Part shown: in pieces, positions 48,222 through 59,500 of the stretch
Position numbering within the stretch: the stretch's first letter is position 1
Layout: every line of letters starts with the position of its first letter
From: Antedon bifida
Taxonomy: Eukaryota > Echinodermata > Crinoidea > Comatulida > Antedonidae
Reading direction: 5' to 3'
Assembly: GCA_963402885.1 (NCBI GenBank)
Contig: OY727098.1
Location: 2,165,001 to 2,229,000 of the forward strand
DNA length: 64,000 nt
Position numbers and translations under genes: made by a program
Notes under the pieces: generated by a model
What the model saw: only the letters and a program-made list of their open reading frames with translations
What the model was told of the DNA's origin: nothing
The model's database searches: none

Positions 48222-48732
48222 TACACCCACCATCACACAACATACACCCACCATCACACAACATACGCCCACCATCACACAACATACGCCCACCATCACA
48301 CAACATACACCTACATCACACAACATACACTCACCATCACACAACATACGCCCACCATCACACAACATACACCCACCATCACACAACATACACCTACATC
48401 ACACAACATACACTCACCATCACACAACATACACTCACCATCACACAACATACACCCACCATCACACAACATACACTCACCATCACACAACATACGCCCA
48501 TCATCACACAACATACGCCCACCATCACACAACATACACCCACCATCACACAACATACACTCACCATCACACAACATACGCCCATCATCACACAACATAC
48601 GCCCACCATCACACAACATACACCCACCATCACACAACATACACCCACCATCACACAACATACACTCACCATCACACAACATACGCCCATCATCACACAA
48701 CATACACCCACCATCACACAACATACACCCAC
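48222..48732. repeat. 21-bp minisatellite, left part
   Basis: About 24 copies of a 21-bp unit (CATACACCCACCATCACACAA less one base, with variants ACTC, GCCC, ATCATC). 21 is a multiple of three, so it reads as an endless His/Thr/Tyr heptad or, on the other strand, Cys/Val/Met/Gly. That open frame comes from the period and is not evidence of a gene. Confidence 0.97.
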
Positions 48733-48855
48733 TGTTATATCTTATGTGTATATTTATTGCATCTTTCATTGTGTACAACGTATACATACAGATTACCAAC
48801 CATGTGGTTATATCGATCTCCCTTAACCCCTTAGTCTCCCAATCCAGACACTACA
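48733..48855 (-). repeat. 3' LTR
   Basis: 123-bp long terminal repeat starting TGTTATATCTTATGTG on the plus strand and ending GACACTACA; identical to 53339-53461. Very short for an LTR. Confidence 0.95.
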
Positions 48856-48870
48856 TCTTCCCCCTTCTTT
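48856..48870 (-). promoter_or_regulatory. Polypurine tract
   Basis: On the element's sense strand, AAAGAAGGGGGAAGA lies immediately before the 3' LTR. This is the standard position for plus-strand DNA priming. Confidence 0.85.
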
Positions 48871-49174
48871 AGCTAAAACTCACAACCCAATTAACTCCAT
48901 ACAATATGATATTCATTTTGTTTTTTTTTTAACTTTAACAATAATACAACAATTTAACTTTGAACTTTAAATCAAATATCATCATACATGCATATTATAA
49001 ATGTTTTCTTTGATCACATATCATTTTCTTATTATTTCCAAGATTCCTATAATATCAATGAACAACTTAGCATATCATAACACTTAAAACTTTCAACATT
49101 TTAACAAAATCTCAACTTCTGGTGAACTTTAAAAATTTACATAACTCATAAATATGACTTCTTAATTTTACACT

Positions 49175-52100
49175 TTAAAAATCATCAAACCTCTTGGGTT
49201 TTTTCTTCTCTCTTACTGGTCTGCTTTTAACTATCATATTTTCATTACTCTTTGTTATTTTGTCACTTTGCTCAGTATCAACTGGCTTATTCTGTTCAGC
49301 GTCATCAATCTTACTGTTACCATTAACTTTACTAGTATCAATTTGTTTTAAATTATCATTTGGTGTTTTAACATTTGCTTCATTTACTCTTTCATTATAG
49401 GATCGAACATGTGTCGAATTCCTTTTGTATCTTACACCCTGTGGTGATTCAACCACTACACTATTCCCTTTTTTCTCTATTACTACATATGGTTCTGTGT
49501 GATATGGCGTACTCATCTTGTCCCTCTGTGTCACTTTCACTAAAACCTTATCTCCTTTACACACATCACTTTCCTTCGCACCTCTCTTCTCATCAATGTA
49601 CAGTTTGTTCTTTAATTTAGACACGGCATCACGATCAGAAATCTCTTCGTCCATTATTGTATTATCATCTAATTCTGGCAATTTTGTACGCAACTTTCTA
49701 TTCCACATCATTTCTGCTGGTGTCACTCCGGTAACACTATGTGGGGTTGTACGATATGCGAATAGGTACACTCGTAATTCTTTTTTCCAGTCTTTTCCTT
49801 CAGCTTGCGCAATGCGAATTCTTTTCATTAGTGATCTATTTTGTCGTTCAACCTCTCCGTTCGCAGCTGGATGTAATGGTGTTACACGTCTATGTCTGAT
49901 TCCATTTTCCTTCAGGTAGGTTTCAAACTCATTGGACACAAACTGGGCACCATTATCTGAGGTAATTGATTTTGGTATGCCATGTTGAACAAACATATTT
50001 TCAAGTGTGTCTATAATTTTCTCACTTGTGATTGTCTTCATTAAACTAATTTCATAATAACGACTATAATAGTCTACCACCACTAGTACATTATCCTTCG
50101 ATGGAAACGGTCCCAGCAAGTCAATCGAAATATCTTGCCATGGTCCTGTTGGTAGTTGTGTTGGCTTCAATGGTTCTGGTGCTGGCATCGAACTTGTTAT
50201 CTGACACTCATGACATGTTTTAACATAGTCTTCCACATTCTTCTCCATCCCAGGCCACCATACCTTGGTTCTAAGCCGTTGCTTGGTTTTGACTATCCCC
50301 AAGTGTCCTTGGTGTGCTAATTCAATACACTGTAATCTATATTTTTCTGGAATTACAATCCTTCTGTTTCTAAGAATTAAATATCCAAAACATGCAAGTT
50401 CTTGTTGTATTGCATTATACTGAATCAAGTCTCTGTCCCATTTATCTGTCCGTATACTATTTCTCACTTTACTCAATTCAGGATCTTCCTTTGATGCCTC
50501 TTCAACTTCACGTGATGATAGTGCACATGGGGTTGCATTTGATGCTACTAATCGAATATACATCTCTGTGTCATCACTGTCATTATTCTGTTTGCCATCA
50601 GTTTCTATTGGTAACCTTGATAATATATCAGCAATGTTATTCTTACCGGGTACATACTTTACTGTATAAGAATAGGACATAAGTCTCATCACCCACCTTT
50701 CAATCCGTGCATTTGGTTTAGACTTTGGTCCATACAGGCCTTCGAGTGGTTTATGGTCAGTTATCAATTCAAACTGTAGTCCATATAAGTAAACATGAAA
50801 CCTTTCCATAGCCCATACCACTGCCAATGCCTCTTTCTCCGTTGTTGAATATTTTTTTTCAGTAGCTGATAATGTTCGACTTGCATAACTTATAACTCTG
50901 GTTTCACCATTGTATTTCTGAATTAAAACTCCACCAATGCCTACATTGCTTGCATCTGTCACCAACTGAGTACTTTCTGCATCTAATCTGAAATAGCCTA
51001 AACATGTTTCATTAGTTAAGCATTTCGTAAGTTTTACATAACTATTTTCTTGTTCAGACCCCCAATAGAAATTACAATCTTTTCGCACTAGTCGTCTTAA
51101 GGGTTCCGCAACTGTAGCTAAATTTGGAATGTATCGTGCTGAGAAGTTAACTAGACCTAAGAAACTTTTTACTTCTGCAGCTGTTTTTGGTCTCTTTGAT
51201 TCTGCCAATGCTCTGACTCGCCCAATTGTAGGTTTGATTCCATTTGCTGACAATATGTGACCCATGAATGTTATCTGTGATACAGAAAATTGACACTTAT
51301 CCTTGTTGAGAGTCAAATTCTTCTCTTTAAATTTCTCAAGCACTACACGAAGTCTATCATCATGTTCAGTCTGTGTTCTCCCGTGTACAACAATGTCATC
51401 TGATATGTTAGCTACACCTTCGCATCCACTCAGCGTCTGACTGATTACTCTTTGGTACTTTTCAGGGGCAGCATTTATCCCGAACATCAACCTTTTGTAG
51501 CGATAAAGACCTTTGTTAGTTATGAAAGTTGTGATGTTTCGTGATTGCTCATCTAATTCAATTTGGTGATAGCCGTAATTCATGTCTAATTTAGAGAACA
51601 CTGTACTTTGATTCATTTCATACAACACTTCGTCAACTGTTGGGATTGGATGCCTCTCCCTTTTAACTGCTCGGTTGGCCTGCCTCATATCTACGCAGAG
51701 GCGTATATCCCCATTTGGTTTTGGCACTACTATGACTGGACTTACCCAATCACTTGGTTCATCTACCCTTTCAATTATGTCAAGAGATTCTAACTCATCT
51801 AATTTGTCACTCACTTTATCTTTGAGACTAAACGGTATTCTATACATGCTCTGAACAACTGGTGTTACCTGTTTATCAATAAATAAATGTAACTTATAAT
51901 CTTTTAATTTACCAATACCTTCAAATACCTGTGTATACTTATCTTGTACACTATTTATCACTTGTGGTATTACAATATTTAACACTCCAAGCTTCATTGC
52001 AGTATCACCTCCCAACAAAGCAGGACCTTTCCCTTTTAACACATATACATCTGCTGTTATTTTAGGCTCAGTATTATTACCTGTACCTTGAAAAATTGAC

Positions 52101-53242
52101 ATGTTCGTAGTAAATTTTCCTAACAACTCTAATGGTTTTTCTGACCCATATGCATATAACTTTCTGTTTGTCAACTCAGATTTGCATTTAATTTTCTTGG
52201 ATTTTAACTGTTGCCATAAATACTGATCTATGATATTAACTGTAGCACCACTATCAACAATCATTTCTACCTTATGTACATCCATACAAACATTTATCTT
52301 TGTAGTTTTAGAATTATTATTTTGTATACCAAAAGCATAGTCATCGTCTTCACTTCCATTTTGAACATTACTAATATCACTACTCTTTTTGTCTTTACCT
52401 AATTTAGTTTTGCAACAAACAGCAAAATGTCCCAACATTTTACATTTATTACATTTCTTGTCTCTTGCAGGACAACATTTATCCTTAGCCAAATGTCCTT
52501 CTCTTCCACAGCGAAAGCATTTCCGGTTATCTTGTCTATCATTGAACTTTGACTTACTTGTTCTGTTAGTGTTAGGCCTACCACTTGAATTTCCAGCTTG
52601 GTACCTGTTTCTGCTCGTCGTGCTTGATCTTGACCATCTCTCATTCCTCACTGCATTCATGTTCGTTGTTGTTTCCACTCCATTAACTTCTTGTGACATC
52701 TCCTTTGCTTGCTTCTCACTCATTTCAAATGTGCTAGCTATTGCTTTTAAATTAGTTAATTTCAAAGTATTTCCTTTTTCTAGCAATTTTAGTCTCAGTC
52801 TATTTGATTTGCATTTTTCAATAACATGGTCTCTAATTAACTCATCAACATTCGCATCATCAAATTCACATTTTGCAGCCTGCTGCCTCAATCTGTTTAT
52901 AAATTGGTGAATAGTTTCATCATCACCTTGCGTCAGTTTTCTAAAACAATAACGCTCATACGGTACGTTGGTTTTCATAGCAAATTGTTTATTTAATGTG
53001 TTTACAACAACATCATACTCATCTGTTCCGTTCTCCTCCGTTAAACAGTCATATATGTCCTGTACAGCCATTCCGGCGCAATGCAATAACAAAGCTTTCT
53101 TTTGGTTTTTGTCCACTACTCCTTTACCAGTAGCATATAATTCAAAACTGCGAAGCCATTTCTTCCACCGTTCAGCCGAAGCGTGCACATCGTGTGGATC
53201 ATACGCAGCGATTCCCGTGATTTCAACGTTTACAGCGGTCAT
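49175..53242 (-). CDS. Gag-Pol polyprotein of the Ty3/gypsy-type element
   Basis: A single open frame of 1355 aa. In order: a gag capsid region (about 1-200); two zinc knuckles (about 242-278), the first with an unusual spacing before its last Cys; an aspartic protease (VDSGATVNIID, about 329-339); reverse transcriptase (KLDMNYGYHQIEL, active site ISDD in place of the usual YxDD); RNase H (LVTDASNVGIGGVL); integrase with an HHCC finger (LAHQGHLG...CHECQ) and DDE core (SDNGAQF, NGEVERQNRSL). There is no frameshift between gag and pol and no env. No stop or frameshift interrupts the frame. A Mag-like or related Ty3/gypsy lineage is likely, but assigning it needs a tree. Confidence 0.96.
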   Translation of the reverse strand: MTAVNVEITGIAAYDPHDVHASAERWKKWLRSFELYATGKGVVDKNQKKALLLHCAGMAVQDIYDCLTEENGTDEYDVVVNTLNKQFAMKTNVPYERYCFRKLTQGDDETIHQFINRLRQQAAKCEFDDANVDELIRDHVIEKCKSNRLRLKLLEKGNTLKLTNLKAIASTFEMSEKQAKEMSQEVNGVETTTNMNAVRNERWSRSSTTSRNRYQAGNSSGRPNTNRTSKSKFNDRQDNRKCFRCGREGHLAKDKCCPARDKKCNKCKMLGHFAVCCKTKLGKDKKSSDISNVQNGSEDDDYAFGIQNNNSKTTKINVCMDVHKVEMIVDSGATVNIIDQYLWQQLKSKKIKCKSELTNRKLYAYGSEKPLELLGKFTTNMSIFQGTGNNTEPKITADVYVLKGKGPALLGGDTAMKLGVLNIVIPQVINSVQDKYTQVFEGIGKLKDYKLHLFIDKQVTPVVQSMYRIPFSLKDKVSDKLDELESLDIIERVDEPSDWVSPVIVVPKPNGDIRLCVDMRQANRAVKRERHPIPTVDEVLYEMNQSTVFSKLDMNYGYHQIELDEQSRNITTFITNKGLYRYKRLMFGINAAPEKYQRVISQTLSGCEGVANISDDIVVHGRTQTEHDDRLRVVLEKFKEKNLTLNKDKCQFSVSQITFMGHILSANGIKPTIGRVRALAESKRPKTAAEVKSFLGLVNFSARYIPNLATVAEPLRRLVRKDCNFYWGSEQENSYVKLTKCLTNETCLGYFRLDAESTQLVTDASNVGIGGVLIQKYNGETRVISYASRTLSATEKKYSTTEKEALAVVWAMERFHVYLYGLQFELITDHKPLEGLYGPKSKPNARIERWVMRLMSYSYTVKYVPGKNNIADILSRLPIETDGKQNNDSDDTEMYIRLVASNATPCALSSREVEEASKEDPELSKVRNSIRTDKWDRDLIQYNAIQQELACFGYLILRNRRIVIPEKYRLQCIELAHQGHLGIVKTKQRLRTKVWWPGMEKNVEDYVKTCHECQITSSMPAPEPLKPTQLPTGPWQDISIDLLGPFPSKDNVLVVVDYYSRYYEISLMKTITSEKIIDTLENMFVQHGIPKSITSDNGAQFVSNEFETYLKENGIRHRRVTPLHPAANGEVERQNRSLMKRIRIAQAEGKDWKKELRVYLFAYRTTPHSVTGVTPAEMMWNRKLRTKLPELDDNTIMDEEISDRDAVSKLKNKLYIDEKRGAKESDVCKGDKVLVKVTQRDKMSTPYHTEPYVVIEKKGNSVVVESPQGVRYKRNSTHVRSYNERVNEANVKTPNDNLKQIDTSKVNGNSKIDDAEQNKPVDTEQSDKITKSNENMIVKSRPVREKKKPKRFDDF

Positions 53243-53320
53243 CGTTACAACAGTATTAAAACAAATATATCGCCAAAAATAACAGTATTGAAACTTCTAA
53301 TCACTTGTGGTTCGATATTC

Positions 53321-53337
53321 TCCTTTCCTCGTCGCCA
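53321..53337 (-). promoter_or_regulatory. Putative primer binding site
   Basis: One base inside the 5' LTR the sense strand reads TGGCGACGAGGAAAGGA. TGG is the complement of a tRNA CCA end, so this fits a tRNA primer site. The tRNA was not identified. Confidence 0.65.
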
Positions 53338-53338
53338 A

Positions 53339-53461
53339 TGTTATATCTTATGTGTATATTTATTGCATCTTTCATTGTGTACAACGTATACATACAGATT
53401 ACCAACCATGTGGTTATATCGATCTCCCTTAACCCCTTAGTCTCCCAATCCAGACACTACA
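53339..53461 (-). repeat. 5' LTR
   Basis: 123-bp LTR identical to 48733-48855. As the upstream LTR in element orientation it should carry the element's promoter. Confidence 0.95.
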
Positions 53462-54085
53462 CCCACCATCACACAACATACACCCACCATCACACAACAT
53501 ACACTCACCATCACACAACATACGCCCATCATCACACAACATACGCCCACCATCACACAACATACACTCACCATCACACAACATACGCCCACCATCACAC
53601 AACATACACCCACCATCACACAACATACACCCACCATCACACAACATACACTCACCATCACACAACATACGCCCATCATCACACAACATACGCCCATCAT
53701 CACACAACATACGCCCACCATCACACAACATACACTCACCATCACACAACATACGCCCACCATCACACAACATACGTCCATCATCACACAACATACGCCC
53801 ACCATCACACAACATACACTCACCATCACACAACATACGCCCACCATCACACAACATACACTCACCATCACACAACATACACCCACCATCACACAACATA
53901 CGCCCACCATCACACAACATACACTCACCATCACACAACATACGCCCACCATCACACAACATACACTCACTATCACACAACATACACTCACCATCACACA
54001 ACATACGCCCACCATCACACAACATACACTCACCATCACACAACATACGTCCATCATCACACAACATACGCCCACCATCACACTT
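53462..54085. repeat. 21-bp minisatellite, right part
   Basis: About 29-30 copies of the same 21-bp unit as at 48222-48732, continuing in register after the retrotransposon. Without the insertion and one copy of its target duplication the two parts form one array of about 54 units. Confidence 0.97.
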
Positions 54086-54647
54086 GCTCCTATTCATCCA
54101 ATAATCCATTCTTTCCAAACTCAAACTGTTAAAAGGACTTTGTGTCACATATGTATAACACGTGACACTGTAGTCAGGCCATAAGCATATGATACTTAAT
54201 ATAATAAATGCGTCATGTGATACATATGTGACACTTTATTACAGAATTTGGCAACGATTTTGAACATTTATGCGGAACAACACTCTCAGTCACTCCAACA
54301 CCCTCCACACTCATAATCATCGTATTTCTTCCACTCTCCTCTCCAAAACTCATTTACGCTGGAATGACAAAGGTTATTTGTTTGTAAGAATTGGATCGGT
54401 TGATATCTTATTTAAGCCTAACCATCTAACAACTGCCTTAGTAGGATGTACCCTTTAGTTTTGAAGCTCCGGACTCACAAACTGTTTTATACCTTAGCAC
54501 TACAAGTTTTGCATAGGAAAACCCTGAAATAAAATAATTCCATGCTCGGCTTTCAAACCCCAGACTCAAGACATTTTCTAATCTTAACTTAATTAAATAA
54601 AACAGTGTAGTAATTAAAACAGCTTTACTAAACCAATTAATTATTAA

Positions 54648-55613
54648 ATGCTGGCAATAAACTTAACACAAGTAAATGGTGTCCGATCAGATAAATGCTA
54701 TAGTAATTGTGGAATCCCCCAAGGATCAATTTTGGGACCACTCTTATTTATACTTTATGTAAATGATCTACCAAAGCATGTAAATAGTGTACAGATTAGT
54801 ATGTATGCAGATGATACAGCTCTTTACTTTGCATCTTCTGATATAAATGAAGTACTTGCAAAAATTAATGAAGATTTAAAAAAAATCAAATCATGGCTAG
54901 CAAGTAACAAGCTTAGTCTAAATGTATATAAAACTCAGTGTATGTTTATAGGAACACAACAAAGGCTTGCAAAATTAGCAAACATTGATCTAAATTTAAA
55001 CATAGACAATGTTCGGCTACAAAGAGTAAAAAGCTGTAAACATCTAGGTGTTGTTATTGATGAATATTTACTGTGGGATAAACAAATAGATAATGTTAAA
55101 AGTAAAGTATTGCCAGGCTTGTACTACTTAAAAAAATCTTCAAATCTCGTCCCAAAACATGTATCTTGCTTAATGTATAATAGTATTATCTCTCCACAGT
55201 TTAACTATTGTAATATTGTGTGGGGCAGATCAAATAAAAAAAATACTAATAAACTACAAATGCTACAAAACAGAGCAGCCAAAATTATTACAAAAACAAG
55301 GAAATACGACTCAAGTACACAAGCCCTGCAAAACTTAAACTGGATAAATCTTAATACTCAACTACATAATAATGAAGCCAAAATGTTATATAAAATATTC
55401 CATAATCAAGCACCACCATATCTAAACGAACTATTTACACCCAAACTAGACACATACAATACAAGATCAAAGGATGTATTAAAATTGAATAAACCCAAAA
55501 CAGAATATAAAAAAAAAAGTTTTTCATATCATGGTGCTAGTTTATGGAATACTTTAAAAAAACCAATGCAAAATGCCACAAATTTAAATACTTTCAAAAA
55601 ATTATTGGTGTGA
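54648..55613 (+). pseudogene. Non-LTR retrotransposon reverse transcriptase, 5'-truncated
   Basis: An open frame of 321 aa covers the C-terminal two-thirds of a LINE reverse transcriptase. It contains GIPQGSILGPLLFILYVNDL, the catalytic MYADDTALYF, KTQCMFIG, CKHLGVVID and the C-terminal YHGASLWNTL followed by FKKLL. An in-frame TAA lies directly before the ATG, and no endonuclease or N-terminal RT region precedes it, so the copy is truncated. After the frame come about 200 bp of 3' UTR and a (TTA)n end near 55825-55845, as in CR1/Rex-type elements. The intact frame suggests a young copy. Confidence 0.87.
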
Positions 55614-55845
55614 TTTATTATTTATTTTGTACTCTTATCACAAATGTAATTAAGGTTTCTGTTCATATATTTTTGTTCTCTAATTTGTTATTTTTAAAAT
55701 TTGTTATTTTTAAAATTTGTTATTTTTATATGTGTAATGTACTACTGTTAGTTGATCACGGCCTTGTAGAAGAACACCTTTATGGTGACACAAGCTTTTC
55801 CGTGTTAAAATAAAGTATTTATTATTATTATTATTATTATTATAA
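55614..55845 (+). mobile_element. 3' UTR and ATT tail of the LINE copy
   Basis: Continuation of the element at 54648: CACGGCCTTGTAGAAGAACA, AAATAAAGTATT and then a TTATTATTATT microsatellite marking its 3' end. Confidence 0.75.
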
Positions 55846-56586
55846 TAAAATACAGTATACACAGGATTCTATAGCAATCATGAATCACAAATACGAACAT
55901 AGAGCACTATTTGGTTAGGTATAAAACTTCACAAAAATAGCTATTTATTTTAAAATTCAAACTATTTCATTGGGATTTTTGTATATATATATATATTTTT
56001 TTATTTGGTATTAAAATAAAAAAAAAGGTATTAAAAAAACCAAAATCATACTTTCCTTTCTCTGAACTGTACAACAGATCTTGTACCATATTGTACACAT
56101 TTTGTTAAAACATTATGTAATCATTTTACTACCCATTTTTTTCACAAAGGGAATTAGTGTACACTATTCAAAAACTCTGATTTTACCCAGGTACATTGTT
56201 TGCAATAACACCACCAGGACCACATAAGACAGGCTCCATTCACAAGAGGATATTTGGTTTACTTTGACACTAGGTTTGGTATACTCACACACTAGGAAGA
56301 GATACACTGTCACATTGTTATCAGCACCTCTAAGTCTCCCACGAACTACTCGTACATATATATATAGTATAATATTATACATTGATATCTGTACATTATT
56401 GCATAAAATATCATTATTATTATTATAATAACAGATTCATACTTGATTTTATTCAAACAATAAATACACTATTTACTACTACTTAGTAAATTAGTTGTTT
56501 AGCACCAGAGACCAGAGTTATTTAAGTTATTATTACAACATATCTTACAGACATACAATAATACTGTACTCATATTTTGTACAATC
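55846..56586. other. 3' flank of the TRPM gene
   Basis: AT-rich, probably 3' UTR of the minus-strand TRPM gene in part. About 56085-56140 repeats a TTGTTAAAACATTATGTAAT block also seen at 41411. No gene seen. Confidence 0.45.
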
Positions 56587-59500
56587 TCAGCATCTCGTTT
56601 CTGCTTCATCACACTGTTCATCGTTTTGTGAAGTTGCTAAAAATGTGATCCCGTCATCTGTGTCATCTTCTTTTGCGTCAACTTTGACAGGATCAAAGTC
56701 ACTATTTGTCTCGCTACTTGGGGTCGGTATGTTCAATGGCGTCGGACTCCTTTCCGGAAGGTTCACATTGTACATGTTTGTATGATTGATGGCTGGGCTT
56801 AATGATGAGTGAACCTGGTTGTTTGTTGCGCCGTCTGTCATTGTCCAGTATTCAAATGCAAGAGCGCGTGATTGGTCCAGTCTTTCCTGAATGTCTACCT
56901 CTCTTGTGTCGATGTGGTCCGTAATAGTACTGTAAGCTGGAGCTGCCCTGTATGGTGTCGGTTGTCGTATAGAGGTCTTAGTTAACCCCGACTCACTATA
57001 CATAGATAGGTTAGACTCGGATTCTATACGCGAAAGAGCGCCAAGTTTAGAAGGAACTTTCAACTGGATTGGTTCTTCAAAACCCATTTGTCGTTTAATA
57101 GGTCCTGCTTCCGTGTCTGGACTTATTGCCATAGATATCGTGGGTGCAATCATTGTGGCATACTTTTCAAAAGTACTTAAGCGTTGCTGACTTGATTTAA
57201 CCTTCTTCTTTGCTTTTGTCCATATGCTGCTCATTGGTGAGATATCGTCTCTTACAGACGAGACTGGAGTTGCTTCTACCAATGGCTTAAGAGCACGCTC
57301 ACCTTCAAACTCATTCACTTCACTGATTGGTAATTCTAACTTGTCTTTATCAACAGATGTTTTTCTTGTAGAACTGCTTCCTAACGATTCCTGCTTGCTA
57401 TCCATGTTTCCCTTTAATGGTAAAAAACCACCAGAAGGTTCCCAGAGGTATGCCAACGCTTCCTTGGAGGATGCAGTAGACGGTGGTGTAAGGATCGTGT
57501 CCGAAAGAGTCATCCTTCTTTGTATCGTCGGTTTAGTTGGCGAGTCGTCATTAGATCTCTTTTCTGTCTCGCTTATCGAGTCACGGCTCTCGGACATGGA
57601 CATAGCTGTAAGGAGATGTTGCAGATAACGCACACTGTGAACAGTTTGAAAACATACACTCTCCAGAAGGTTCAAACGTGTGTCTAAAGAATTCAAGTTC
57701 ACTTTAATCAAATTCTCTTTTGCAATTATTTCATCTAATTTTAGTTCTACATTTTCAACCCTACAGAAAAAAAAGAAATAAATAAACATGTTTACAATAA
57801 AATGTAATAGCATCAACATTTTTATTGTAAAGTTATAGTAGTATAGTATAGTAAGCGTTTGTGTGAGAAAATTCAGGTCAAATAACCTTGTGCATAGTTA
57901 GGCAGAAGGAAAAGAATTTGCTGCTCGAATATGAAAGTTTGCTACAAAGTGGAATATATATCAATTCTACATAAAACAAAGATAAATTGTCAATGGAAGG
58001 AGGAAAGAAAACGCAAATAGGCTGCTCAGGGGTCACACAGCATTGGTGTAGAAACCTGGAAGGGATCAATAGTGTTTTTTCATTGGATTTTGAAGCCATC
58101 CTTCATGTGGAGTATATATCAGCATCTTGTCTTGTCCTAACATTTACTATGTGTGTGTACACACTGTTAAAATTGTGAATTAAAACCGAGTTAATTCTCA
58201 TGCATGTACACCATTTTACAGTCTATATGATTTAATAATTTGTTGAAAAGACAACAAATTTTTAATATCTAGTATTTATTTTTGTAATTTCAAACTTTTG
58301 TCTATTTTATTTTAAAAGAATAAACATAAAAACATTTTAAAAAACACTACTTACCTTTCGTAAGTAGCATTTAATCTTTGTTCATTTGACGATTTTATTC
58401 TTGCTTCTTTACTGCGAAAATATAGTTCCATACATTCTTCTTCAAAATCATTTAAAAGCTGTATGTCTTCATCCGGTAAAAACAGCTCTAGGGGTAGGAG
58501 ACAAATTAAATTATTTATTTCAACAATATTTTACATAGATATCTACAATAGTCAGGGGTGAATATGAACTACTTTTTGATATAGGATATGTAGTCTAGTT
58601 GTAGCTTAGTTGTTAACATCCTTGCCTTCCTATTCAAAAGTCCAGTATTCAATCCTGACCTAGTGCCAGGGTTCAATCTTGACCTAGTGCCAGGGTTGTA
58701 TTTTATGACTCTTTCAACTCAAATGGGACTTAGTTTACAAGCATGATATATTTTATCTATCCTATAATTGTTGCTCACTATTGGATGACTATTAATATTA
58801 TATGTTAGTACTCCTATCCTACATCAGCTCCCTGATGGTTCAGAAATAAAAGCATGGTTTGCACAAGCGTGTTGTATTAACACAGTGGAATATATAGTAA
58901 ATATAATAACCTTACTTAGTCCTTTGTCCCGACTTGGACGTGTGTCTCTACAACAGCAGCGAAGTAAAGTTCTCAAAAACAGGAACACATGTTGAAGAAT
59001 TACAAATGGTGGCACTAAGATTGACTTTTGTTCATACTCCATGATAAGACGATACCGTTGAAACTTCCACACTACATCAGATATGTTTCGAATTCTTGCA
59101 TAAGTGTTACTGAATGAAATAATTAGTAGTAGTATAAATTAAATCTTGTACCTGTTTGATCAGTTAAAATGAATAACTTAGGTAGTCATACAGATATGTA
59201 TTGGAACATCTTAGGGAGTTCAAACATGCTTTTTTTTTCTTTTTGGACCCAACACAATTTTTTTTGCTATATTATCAATGATCACCAAATGAGAAATCAT
59301 TATATTTTGTAATAACCTGCAACACGGTCTTCAAACAAACTATAAAAAAACGGTTTTAGAGTTTTAAATTAGAAACACTAACTGCTTATTTATAACTGGA
59401 TTAATTTACTAGGCGTAAATTCATTCAAACCTACTGTACATTTACTCGTCTATAACAATAATAACTGGGTCCGCGAAGTAAAGTCTCATGAAGGCCTGAC

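Larger units (their letters stand above)
48733..53461 (-). mobile_element. Ty3/gypsy-type LTR retrotransposon, apparently full length
   Basis: 4729 bp, transcribed on the minus strand. Two LTRs (48733-48855 and 53339-53461, 123 bp each, TG...CA) look identical base for base. It is flanked by a 5-bp target duplication CCCAC (48728-48732 and 53462-53466). One uninterrupted gag-pol frame, a primer-binding-site-like sequence and a polypurine tract are in the expected places. No envelope-like frame is present. Identical LTRs indicate a recent insertion. Confidence 0.96.

Noticed and set aside
48222-48732. CRISPR-like spaced repeats
   Set aside because: There are no unique spacers; it is a simple minisatellite in a eukaryotic genome.
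50392-52910. Plus-strand ORFs within the retrotransposon
   Set aside because: Antisense shadows of the 1355-codon gag-pol frame.
48212-54148. Long His/Thr/Tyr and Cys/Val/Met ORFs on both strands of the 21-bp arrays
   Set aside because: The period is a multiple of three, so open frames arise on both strands without selection; no start context or exon structure.
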